From SG8-39 sp041558415 (GTDB lineage Bacteria; Pseudomonadota; Gammaproteobacteria; Burkholderiales; SG8-39), in NCBI GenBank assembly GCA_041558415.1, contig JBFFEY010000075.1:1-13053 (forward strand): a DNA stretch of 13,053 nt. The letters run 5' to 3'. A program made the translations under genes and the position numbers. Below the pieces are notes generated by a model that worked only from the letters and a program-made list of their open reading frames with translations, was not told where the DNA came from and did not search any database. Shown here one piece after another: positions 6,435 through 12,591 of this stretch; position 1 is the first letter of the stretch; every line of letters begins with the position of its first letter.

Positions 6435-7600
6435 CCGCTGCGGCCCGACCCACCGTTCGCGCGCTGACCGCGTCCAAGATCCGCGAGCTGTTCAATGCGG
6501 GGCTGGGGCGCAGCGACGTGCTGACGTTCTGGGTCGGCGAGCCCGACGAGGCCACGCCGGAGTTCATCCGTCGCGCGGGCATGGATTCGATCGCCGCGGG
6601 CGAGGTCTTCTACACCCACAATCTCGGCATTCCCGAGCTGCGCGAGGCGCTCGCCGCGTACGTCACGCGCCTGCATCGCCCGACGCAGGCCGAGCAGATC
6701 GCGGTGACCAGCGCGGGGGTGAACGCCCTAATGCTCGCGTCGCAGCTGCTTGTCGATCCGGGCGACCGGGTGGTGGAAGTCGTGCCGCTGTGGCCAAACC
6801 TGCAAGAGATTCCCAAGATCCTCGGGGCCGAGGTCGTTACCGTGCCGCTCGGTTTCTCGCCCGCGGGCTGGCAGCTTGAGGTCGACCGCCTGCTCGCGGC
6901 GCTGACCCCGGGCACCAAGGCGCTCTATCTCAATTCGCCCAACAATCCGACCGGCTGGACCATCTCGCGCGAGGCACAGCTGGCGGTGCTGGCGCATTGC
7001 CGTGCGCACGGTATCTGGATCTTCGCCGACGATGCCTACGAGCGGCAGTACTACGCAGGCACGCATGTCGCGCCGTCGTTCCTCGACATCGCCGACGCGG
7101 AAGACCGCGTGATCAGCACCAATACCTTCTCCAAGGCCTGGTGCATGACCGGCTGGCGTCTTGGCTGGCTGGTGGTGCCGCCTGGCCTGATCGAGGATCT
7201 CGGCAAGCTGATCGAGTACAACACTTCGTGCACGCCGGTGTTCGTGCAGCGCGCAGGGCTCGCCGCGGTGCGCGACGGCGAGCCCGTCATCGCGCACATG
7301 CTCGAGCGGCTGCGCAATGCTCGCGACCTGCTGGTTGGCGCGCTGAAAGAGATACCGGAGGTCGAGGTCGCGTCGCCCTCGGGCACGATGTACGCCTTTT
7401 TCCGCGTCGCCGGCGTGCACGACAGCCTGGCCTTCTGCAAGCAGCTGGTGCGCGATGTCGGGCTCGGCCTCGCGCCCGGCGCGGCCTTCGGTCCCGAAGG
7501 CGAGGGCTGCGTGCGCTGGTGCTTCGCCGCGACCGAGGCGCGGCTGCGCGACGGCATTGCGCGCCTGCGGCGCGCTCTGGCGATGCGCCCCGCCGCCTAG
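6431..7600 (+). CDS. Class I/II PLP-dependent aminotransferase
   Basis: A 389-residue fold-type I aminotransferase; the ATG overlaps the ltaE stop. Visible signature parts are the substrate loop FWVGEPDEATPEFI (33-46), YTHNLGIPELREALA (61-75) and the cofactor motif NSPNNPTG (168-175). FADDAYE (198-204) gives Asp200 for the pyridine nitrogen and Tyr203. STNTFSKAWCMTGWRLGW carries the Schiff-base Lys235, and the late Arg362 in CVRWCFA binds the substrate carboxylate. All catalytic residues are intact. The family includes aspartate, alanine and broad-specificity keto acid aminotransferases; substrate cannot be assigned. As fourth member of a coupled run after threonine aldolase it may handle a related amino acid. 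Its TAG stop shares CTAG with the stop of the opposing CBS gene. Confidence 0.92.
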   Translation: MTAAARPTVRALTASKIRELFNAGLGRSDVLTFWVGEPDEATPEFIRRAGMDSIAAGEVFYTHNLGIPELREALAAYVTRLHRPTQAEQIAVTSAGVNALMLASQLLVDPGDRVVEVVPLWPNLQEIPKILGAEVVTVPLGFSPAGWQLEVDRLLAALTPGTKALYLNSPNNPTGWTISREAQLAVLAHCRAHGIWIFADDAYERQYYAGTHVAPSFLDIADAEDRVISTNTFSKAWCMTGWRLGWLVVPPGLIEDLGKLIEYNTSCTPVFVQRAGLAAVRDGEPVIAHMLERLRNARDLLVGALKEIPEVEVASPSGTMYAFFRVAGVHDSLAFCKQLVRDVGLGLAPGAAFGPEGEGCVRWCFAATEARLRDGIARLRRALAMRPAA

Positions 7601-8061
7601 CTCTCGATTGCGCGCCGCTCGTGCACTTCGCGCGAGAACGAGCGCTGCGCCGCGATCGCCAGCGCCGTCAGCTCGCCGGCCACCATGCGCAGCACGTCGT
7701 CCAGGGTGATGATGCCGACCAGGTGCCCCTCCGCGTCGACGACCGGCAGGCGCCGCGCGCCGCGGTCCTGCATCAGATCGACCGCTTCGAACACCCCGAC
7801 GTCCTCACCGGCGACGACCAGGTTGGACGACATGACATCGCCCACCGTGAGCTGCTCCGGCCGAACCCCCGTTGCCGCAACCACCGCGACCACGATGTCG
7901 CGGTCGGTGACAATGCCGATCGGGCGGCGGCCACCGTTGCCCCCTTGAACGACGACCAGCGCACCGACGTGATGATCGCGCATCAGGCGCGCGGCCTCGC
8001 GCAGGTCGGTGCCCGTTTCGGCAACGACCACGACCCGGCTGCAGATGTCCTTGATGCGCAT
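7597..8061 (-). CDS. Tandem CBS-domain protein
   Basis: A 154-residue protein made almost entirely of two CBS domains (about 9-60 and 75-130), with the repeated signatures GIVTDRDI (49-56) and GIITLDDV (116-123). The internal pair VGALVVV / ARRLPVVD is typical. CBS pairs bind adenosine nucleotides, and stand-alone ones act as soluble energy or redox sensors on partner proteins. No enzymatic domain is attached. The tail (131-154) is predicted helical and charged. ATG at 8061 is preferred: GTG at 8088 is in frame, but the class II-type FNR promoter described upstream would start transcription at about 8080, inside that extension. The SD is weak (AGGCG, about 10 bases off). The gene stands alone, with D-aminoacylase upstream on the same strand and a 93-base gap between. 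Confidence 0.9.
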   Translation of the reverse strand: MRIKDICSRVVVVAETGTDLREAARLMRDHHVGALVVVQGGNGGRRPIGIVTDRDIVVAVVAATGVRPEQLTVGDVMSSNLVVAGEDVGVFEAVDLMQDRGARRLPVVDAEGHLVGIITLDDVLRMVAGELTALAIAAQRSFSREVHERRAIES

Positions 8062-8114
8062 GACAGCGTGGCGCCTGTAGGAGGCCACGCTAGCGCCAGC
8101 GCAATGCCGGTGGC

Positions 8115-8128
8115 TTGATCTCCATCAA
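8115..8128. promoter_or_regulatory. FNR/Anr/CRP-family operator TTGAT-N4-ATCAA
   Basis: A perfect copy of the FNR/ANR/DNR consensus. The palindrome extends three more bases each side (GGC...GCC, 8112-8131), giving 8-bp arms with a 4-base centre. Members of the CRP/FNR superfamily that recognise this include the oxygen sensors FNR/Anr and NO sensors Dnr/NnrR; the sequence cannot tell which. It is 54 bases from the CBS-gene ATG. Confidence 0.6.
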
Positions 8129-8135
8129 GCCGACG

Positions 8136-8154
8136 GCCTGCCCGCCGTGCAGGC
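8136..8154 (-). terminator. Hairpin directly after the D-aminoacylase stop
   Basis: GCCTGC at 8136-8141 pairs with GCAGGC at 8149-8154, a 6-bp GC-rich stem with a 7-base loop, touching the TAA stop (8155-8157) of the minus-strand gene. No T run follows on the minus strand, so it is a weak terminator or an mRNA 3'-end stabiliser at best. Confidence 0.35.
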
Positions 8155-9840
8155 TTAGGCGGCGAACTCGCGCAGCAGACGCCCCGGCCGCGGCCGCGAT
8201 TCGAGCGCACCGCCTGCGTCGGCGACGCGCAGGCCGTTCACCCACACGCCGTGCACGCCGATCGCCGGCGTGTCGAGGCGCGCCGCGCCGGCCGGCAGGT
8301 CGTGCAGGCGACGCTTTGGTCCGCGATTGACCGTGTTCGGATCGAACAGCAGCAGGTCGGCGGCGTAGCCGGGCTTGAGCGCGCCACGTTCGCGCAGGCC
8401 GAAGACGCCCGCCGGCAGCCCGCAGAGCTGGTACGCGGCCCGCGCCAGCGTCAACGTGCCGCGCTCACGCACCCAGTGTCCGAGCAGATGCAGGCCGAAG
8501 CCTGCGTCGTTGAAGAAGGTGAGATGCGCGCCGGCATCTGAGAGCGACACCATGCTCGCCGGATGGCGCAGCATGCGCCCGACGGCCTCCTCGTCGCTGT
8601 TGAGGGTGAGCGCGACGAACACCGTGTCGAGATCCTCGGCCAGCGCGAGGTCGAACCAGAAATCGAGCGGATCCTTGCCCGCTGCGGCGGCGAGTTCGGC
8701 GAGCGTGCGGTGCTCGTAGACGCGGTGCGACTCGCGCGTGCACTCGACAACCTGCAGCTTGTGCCACTCGCCGTTGAACAGCCGGAACACCGCCGGCCGC
8801 GCCAGCTCGTCGCGGATCGACTGGCGGAATGCGGCATCGGCGAGCTTGGCGCGGAAGGCATCGCCCTTCAGGCCGAGCGCCGGCTTCCAGGACTCGAGCC
8901 CCTCGATCGGGTAGGGCGCGTGCAGCGTGAAATCAAAGGTCAGCGGGCAGCAGGACACCGCGCCCACCATGCGGTGGCCGCGCGCGTTCGCTGCGCCAAT
9001 CGCGTCGAGGTCGGCGAACACAGCGTCGGGGTTGGTGCTGTTGTGCAGCAGCGCCGCGACCACCACCGGCCGCGACGACTGCGCGGCGAGCGATTCGAGG
9101 AAGTCCATGCGCGTCTGGCCGCCCTTGGTGAGCATGAACAGGCCATGACCGGCCTCTTTCAGGCCGCCAACCAGGCTGCGCAGCTCGCTTTCGTCGGCAA
9201 GGCGCGAGGGCATCGGCTTGCCGCCCTCGCCGTTGTGCGCGGGTGAGGTGCTGGTGGCGAAACCGACCGCGCCCGCCCGCAGACCCTCGAGCAGCAGGCG
9301 CCGCATTTCGGCCACTTCCGCTTCGCTCGCCGTGCGCTCGACGGCGTCATCGCCCATGACATAGCTGCGCAGGGCGGAATGGCCGACGAAGCAGGCCACG
9401 TTCGGCGTCGTGCCGCCGCGCTCGAGCAGGTCGAGGTATTCGGGCACCGATTCGAACTCCCAGCGGATGCCGGCCCGCAGCGCATCCAGCGACATGCCTT
9501 CGACCTGCGTCAGATTGCGCATGATGCGTTCGCGGTCGCTGGCGCGGCAGGGCGCAATGGTGAAGCCGCAGTTGCCGATCACCGCGGTGGTGACGCCGAG
9601 CGCCGGCGAGGGCGAGGCGCCCGGGTCCCAGGTGAGCTGCGCGTCGTAGTGCGTATGGCTGTCGACGATGCCCGGCATCAGCGCGAGGCCATCGGCGTCG
9701 ATCACCTCGCGCGCATCCTGCGCTGCGCACTCCGGGCCGATGGCGGCGATGCGTCCATCGCGCACCGCGAGATCGCCGCGCATCGGCTCCGCGCCGAGCC
9801 CGTCGAGCAGCAGGGCGTTTCGAATCAGCAGATCGTTCAT
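8155..9840 (-). CDS. N-acyl-D-amino-acid deacylase family amidohydrolase (D-aminoacylase-like)
   Basis: A 561-residue zinc amidohydrolase. The N-terminal beta-sandwich strands (LLIRNALLLDG, DLAVRDGRIAAIG) lead into the barrel with the metal motif SHTHYDAQLTWDP (His62, His64). VIGNCGFTIAPC follows, whose Cys91 matches the zinc-ligand Cys of D-aminoacylase, then His266 in ALLHN and SLSDAGAH with the catalytic Asp435. It ends with the sandwich return GYAADLLLFDPNTV and GVWVNGLRVA. Where A. faecalis D-aminoacylase has a ligand His in an HMRNE context, this protein reads LTKGGQT (Lys239). This marks the COG3653 subgroup of unknown substrate rather than a proven D-aminoacylase. ATG at 9840 was chosen because the fold begins there; the open frame beyond to 10266 is antisense to the SDR gene. 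No SD precedes it; see the leaderless promoter entry. Confidence 0.9.
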   Translation of the reverse strand: MNDLLIRNALLLDGLGAEPMRGDLAVRDGRIAAIGPECAAQDAREVIDADGLALMPGIVDSHTHYDAQLTWDPGASPSPALGVTTAVIGNCGFTIAPCRASDRERIMRNLTQVEGMSLDALRAGIRWEFESVPEYLDLLERGGTTPNVACFVGHSALRSYVMGDDAVERTASEAEVAEMRRLLLEGLRAGAVGFATSTSPAHNGEGGKPMPSRLADESELRSLVGGLKEAGHGLFMLTKGGQTRMDFLESLAAQSSRPVVVAALLHNSTNPDAVFADLDAIGAANARGHRMVGAVSCCPLTFDFTLHAPYPIEGLESWKPALGLKGDAFRAKLADAAFRQSIRDELARPAVFRLFNGEWHKLQVVECTRESHRVYEHRTLAELAAAAGKDPLDFWFDLALAEDLDTVFVALTLNSDEEAVGRMLRHPASMVSLSDAGAHLTFFNDAGFGLHLLGHWVRERGTLTLARAAYQLCGLPAGVFGLRERGALKPGYAADLLLFDPNTVNRGPKRRLHDLPAGAARLDTPAIGVHGVWVNGLRVADAGGALESRPRPGRLLREFAA

Positions 9841-9864
9841 CCCGGCGCAGTATATATTGGCGGC
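9841..9864. promoter_or_regulatory. 24-bp divergent promoter, overlapping -10 boxes, probably leaderless both ways
   Basis: The only AT-rich patch here is GTATATATT (9850-9858). Plus strand: TATATT (9853-9858) ends 6 bases before the GTG at 9865. Minus strand: TATACT (9849-9854 reversed) ends 8 bases before the ATG at 9840. Both distances place the transcription start at or next to the start codon, and neither gene has an SD. No clear -35 box is seen on either strand. Confidence 0.45.
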
Positions 9865-10626
9865 GTGGAGATCTTCCGTCTGAGCGGGAAAGTTGCGCTC
9901 GTCACCGGTGGCGGGCGTGGCATCGGCGCGGCGTGCGTGCGGGCGCTCGCTGCCGCGGGCGCGGCGGTGGCCGTGCTCGACCTCGATGCGGCGAGCGCCG
10001 AAACGCAGGCCCAGGCGGTGCGCGTAGCGGGTGGTCGCGCGCTGGGCATCGGCTGCGACGTCACGGATGCCACGGTGCTCGAGCCCGCCTTTGCGCGCGT
10101 CATCACCGAGCTCGGCGGCCTGCACGTCCTCGTCAACAACGCCGGCAGCGCGGTGCGCGTGCCGGCAACCGAGATCGCGCTGGAGGACTGGCGCAAGGTG
10201 ATCGAGGTCAATCTGACCGCGGTGTTCGCCTGCGCGCGCACGGCGGCGCGCCACATGCAGTCGCACGGCGGCGGCGCGATCGTCAACATCGCCTCGATCA
10301 TGGGTCTTTCCGGCGGGATCTATCCCAATGCCTCGTACCAGGCATCGAAGGGCGGCGTGGTCAACCTGACGCGCGCGCTGGCGCTGGAATGGGCGGCGCA
10401 GGGCGTGCGCGTCAACGCGGTGGCACCGACCTTCGTGCGCACCGCGCTCACCGAGGCGGTGTTTTCCGACCCGGAGCGCAAGGCGGCGGTCATGGCGAAC
10501 ACGCCGCTCGGCGTGCTGCCCGAGCCGGAAGACATCGCCGCAGCCGTGCTCTACCTCGCCAGCCCGGCGGCGCGCTGCGTGACCGGTATCGTGCTGCCGG
10601 TCGATTCCGGATACCTCGCGCGTTAG
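9865..10626 (+). CDS. SDR-family NAD(P)-dependent oxidoreductase
   Basis: A 253-residue classical short-chain dehydrogenase/reductase. In order: the cofactor motif TGGGRGIG (14-21), the acidic end of strand 2 at VLDLD (Asp39, favouring NAD over NADP), CDVTD (64-68), NNAG (91-94), Asn115 in VNL, and the catalytic Ser144 in NIASIMG with Tyr158 and Lys162 in YQASKGG. VNAVAPTFVRT (183-193) and the C-terminal GIVLPVDSGY complete the family pattern. The substrate is unknown; relatives oxidise secondary alcohols of sugars, hydroxy acids and cyclic alcohols. GTG at 9865 begins VEIFRLSGKVALVTG, the usual N-terminus of such SDRs; the frame is open upstream without another good start. It is divergent from the amidohydrolase gene with a shared promoter, which suggests linked function, and is convergent with the GhrA-like gene, 4 bases between stops. 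Confidence 0.94.
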   Translation: MEIFRLSGKVALVTGGGRGIGAACVRALAAAGAAVAVLDLDAASAETQAQAVRVAGGRALGIGCDVTDATVLEPAFARVITELGGLHVLVNNAGSAVRVPATEIALEDWRKVIEVNLTAVFACARTAARHMQSHGGGAIVNIASIMGLSGGIYPNASYQASKGGVVNLTRALALEWAAQGVRVNAVAPTFVRTALTEAVFSDPERKAAVMANTPLGVLPEPEDIAAAVLYLASPAARCVTGIVLPVDSGYLAR

Positions 10627-10630
10627 CGCC

Positions 10631-11578
10631 TCAATAGCCCGCGCTCGCGTCGACCAACCCCTCGGGCGGCACGCCGCGCGCGAAGCGCTCGAGGTTGGCG
10701 ACCACCTTGGCGAGTGCGGTGCGCGGCTCGGTGAGCGCGGCGATGTGCGGCGTGAGACTCACTCCCGGGTGTTTCCAGAACGGATGGCCCGCCGGGAGCG
10801 GCTCGGTTTCGAACACGTCCAGGTAGGCGTGCGCAAGATGCCCTTTATCGAGCGCGGCCAGCAGGTCGCGCTCGACCACCTGTGCGCCGCGCGCGACGTT
10901 GATGACACAGGCGCCTTGCGGCAACAAGGCCAGGCGTCGGCCATCGAGTAGGCCGCGCGTCTGCGCCGTGAGCGGCAGTAGGCAGACGAGCGCCTCGCTT
11001 TGCCGCAGCATCGCCTCGAGCCCTTCGCTGCCGTGGTGACATTCGACGCCGGCAATCGACCTTGGTCGCCGGCTCCAGCCGCAGACGCGGAAACCGAGCG
11101 CAAGGAGCTTCGCCGCGGCGTCGGCGCCGAGCGCGCCAAGGCCGAGGATGCCGACTCTGCGGTCGCTGGCCATGAACTGCGGCAGCGGCTGCCACTGTTG
11201 CGCCGCCTGCTGTGCGCGGTAACGGTACAGATGACGGTGCCAGTCGAGCACGCGCGCCAGCACCGTCTCGCTCATGGCCGCCACCATGCCGGGGTCGATA
11301 AGGCGCGCGAGCGGCACGCCACGCGGCAGCGTCGGATCGGCCAGCAGGCCGTCGACGCCCATCCAAAGCGACTGGATGAAGCGCAGCCGCGGAAAGCATC
11401 CCAGCACGCCCTGCGGCGGTGCGGCGACGAGCGCGACGTCGATCGCCGCCGGGTCGGCGACCGCGGGCCAGGCTTCGAAGCGCATGGCGGGCAGCGCTTC
11501 CTCGAGCGGAGTCAGCCAGCGCACCGGCTCGACTTCGGAGGAAACGAAGGCTACGTGTGTCGGTCGTTTCGCCATCAT
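10631..11578 (-). CDS. GhrA-like 2-hydroxyacid dehydrogenase (glyoxylate/hydroxypyruvate reductase type)
   Basis: A 315-residue protein (E. coli GhrA has 312). D-isomer-specific 2-hydroxyacid dehydrogenase features are: RFIQSLWMGVDGLL (66-79) in the substrate domain; GILGLGALG (143-151), the nucleotide-binding glycines; GWSRRPR (167-173), where the two Arg after strand 2 suggest NADPH; CLLPLTAQTRGLL (199-211); NVARGAQVV with catalytic Arg230; DVFETEPLP with Glu259; and TPHIAA with catalytic His278. It would reduce glyoxylate or hydroxypyruvate, or a related 2-keto acid, to the D-hydroxy acid in the cytosol. ATG at 11578 (or the adjacent ATG at 11575) is chosen since the family starts just before the first strand. 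ATG at 11614 adds 12 unlikely residues and would leave only 20 bases to the divergent dioxygenase start. Confidence 0.93.
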   Translation of the reverse strand: MMAKRPTHVAFVSSEVEPVRWLTPLEEALPAMRFEAWPAVADPAAIDVALVAAPPQGVLGCFPRLRFIQSLWMGVDGLLADPTLPRGVPLARLIDPGMVAAMSETVLARVLDWHRHLYRYRAQQAAQQWQPLPQFMASDRRVGILGLGALGADAAAKLLALGFRVCGWSRRPRSIAGVECHHGSEGLEAMLRQSEALVCLLPLTAQTRGLLDGRRLALLPQGACVINVARGAQVVERDLLAALDKGHLAHAYLDVFETEPLPAGHPFWKHPGVSLTPHIAALTEPRTALAKVVANLERFARGVPPEGLVDASAGY

Positions 11579-11634
11579 CGTCGGCGCAAATCCAGCGCGC
11601 GCGGATGGTAGCATTCCCGCCGGAGGAGACTGTC
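11579..11634. promoter_or_regulatory. 56-bp divergent promoter region, hydroxyacid dehydrogenase / dioxygenase
   Basis: On the plus strand TAGCAT (11609-11614) is a 4/6 -10 candidate about 20 bases before the dioxygenase ATG, followed by a strong GGAGGAG SD (11622-11628) with a 6-base spacer. No good -35 box is visible. For the minus strand I see no convincing -10 and only a weak GGA as SD. No LysR-type T-N11-A dyad was found by eye. Confidence 0.35.
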
Positions 11635-12588
11635 ATGGCGATCCGCAATTTCAACGAGGAAACGCTCACCGCCGAGGTTCTGCGCCGTCTCGCCGGCACG
11701 CCCGACCCGCGCCTGAAGCAGGTGATGACCAGCATGGTCAAGCATTTGCATGCTTTCGTTCGCGAAGTGCGGCCGACGCAGGCGGAATGGTTCGAGGGCA
11801 TCAAGTTCCTCACCGAGACCGGGCAATGGTGCGACGACAAGCGTCAGGAATTTATCCTCATGTCGGACACCCTCGGCGTGTCGATGCTGGTGGATTTCCT
11901 AAACTACGGCAAGGTCGGCAGCGCCACCGAGTCTACGGTGCTCGGCCCTTTCTACGTCGAGGGCGCGCCGGAGCTGGAACACGGCGCCAGCATCGTCAAC
12001 CCGGGTACGCCGGGCGCACCCTGTGTCGCGCGTTGTCACGTGAAGGATCTGCAGGGCCGGCCGGTCGCGGGCGCGATCATCGACGTCTGGCAGGCAGGCG
12101 GCGACGGCTTCTACGACGTGCAGAAGCCCGACGGCACCAACTTGCGCGCACGCTTTCGCAGCGCTGCAGATGGCGGCTTCTGGTTCCGCTGCGTTAAGCC
12201 CGATAGCTACCCGGTGCCGCACGACGGCCCGGTGGGCAAGATGCTGGTGGCGACCGGGCGTCACCCCATGCGCCCAGGGCATCTGCACTTCATGATCGAA
12301 GCGCCGGGCTACGAGAAGCTGGTCACGCACCTATTCGTGAAGGGCGACGAGTATCTCGACTCGGATGCGGTGTTCGGCGTGAAGCGCTCGCTGATCGTGG
12401 ATTTCGCGAAAACGGCCGACGGCGGCTACGCGCTTGCCTACGATTTCGTGCTCAAGCCGGCCGGCATGCGGTCGACGCCGAAGCGGCGTGCGCGCGCGGC
12501 GGCTCGCAGGGCACCGGCCAGGAAGGCCGGCCGCGCAAGCGGCAAGACCGCGGGCGCCGCGAAGCGACGCGTTGCGCGCAAGAAGTAG
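11635..12588 (+). CDS. Intradiol ring-cleavage dioxygenase (hydroxyquinol/catechol 1,2-dioxygenase type) with basic C-terminal tail
   Basis: A 317-residue non-heme Fe(III) enzyme that would cleave an aromatic ring between two hydroxyls to give a (maleyl)acetate- or muconate-type acid. The N-terminal helical linker domain (1-100) leads to ESTVLGPFYVEGAP, then the beta-sandwich. Iron ligands are Tyr160 (GDGFY), Tyr192 (KPDSYPVPHDGPVG), His216 and His218 (RPGHLHF), with the conserved Arg213. The blocks GRHPMRPGHLHFM and YLDSDAVFGVKRSLIVDF fit hydroxyquinol 1,2-dioxygenases best; catechol or chlorocatechol use is not excluded. The catalytic domain ends near YDFVLKPAG (269-277). Residues 279-317 are 17 Arg/Lys, 12 Ala and no acidic residue, a histone-H1-like extension not needed for catalysis. 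The ATG has GGAGGAG 6 bases upstream. The next gene starts 3 bases after the stop. Confidence 0.93.
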   Translation: MAIRNFNEETLTAEVLRRLAGTPDPRLKQVMTSMVKHLHAFVREVRPTQAEWFEGIKFLTETGQWCDDKRQEFILMSDTLGVSMLVDFLNYGKVGSATESTVLGPFYVEGAPELEHGASIVNPGTPGAPCVARCHVKDLQGRPVAGAIIDVWQAGGDGFYDVQKPDGTNLRARFRSAADGGFWFRCVKPDSYPVPHDGPVGKMLVATGRHPMRPGHLHFMIEAPGYEKLVTHLFVKGDEYLDSDAVFGVKRSLIVDFAKTADGGYALAYDFVLKPAGMRSTPKRRARAAARRAPARKAGRASGKTAGAAKRRVARKK

Positions 12589-12591
12589 GGC

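Larger units (their letters stand above)
8062..8154 (-). promoter_or_regulatory. Promoter region of the CBS gene with FNR-like site and class II spacing
   Basis: This 93-base gap holds TTGAT-N4-ATCAA centred at 8121.5. If that centre is set at -41.5, as in class II FNR promoters, the -10 position falls on minus-strand TAGCGT (8087-8092), which has the key TA...T bases. Transcription would then start at about 8080, giving a leader of 19 bases before ATG at 8061. The spacing was not tuned; it falls out of the sequence. Confidence 0.5.

Noticed and set aside
8112..8131. Reading the GGCTTGAT/ATCAAGCC palindrome as an intrinsic terminator of the amidohydrolase gene
   Set aside because: No T run follows on either strand, the arms match the FNR consensus exactly, and a separate GC-rich hairpin sits right after the stop at 8136-8154. 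The terminator reading is not excluded but is weaker.
9841..10266. A 142-residue N-terminal extension of the amidohydrolase
   Set aside because: The frame stays open only because it is antisense to the SDR gene. The amidohydrolase fold begins at ATG 9840 and the extension has no recognisable domain.
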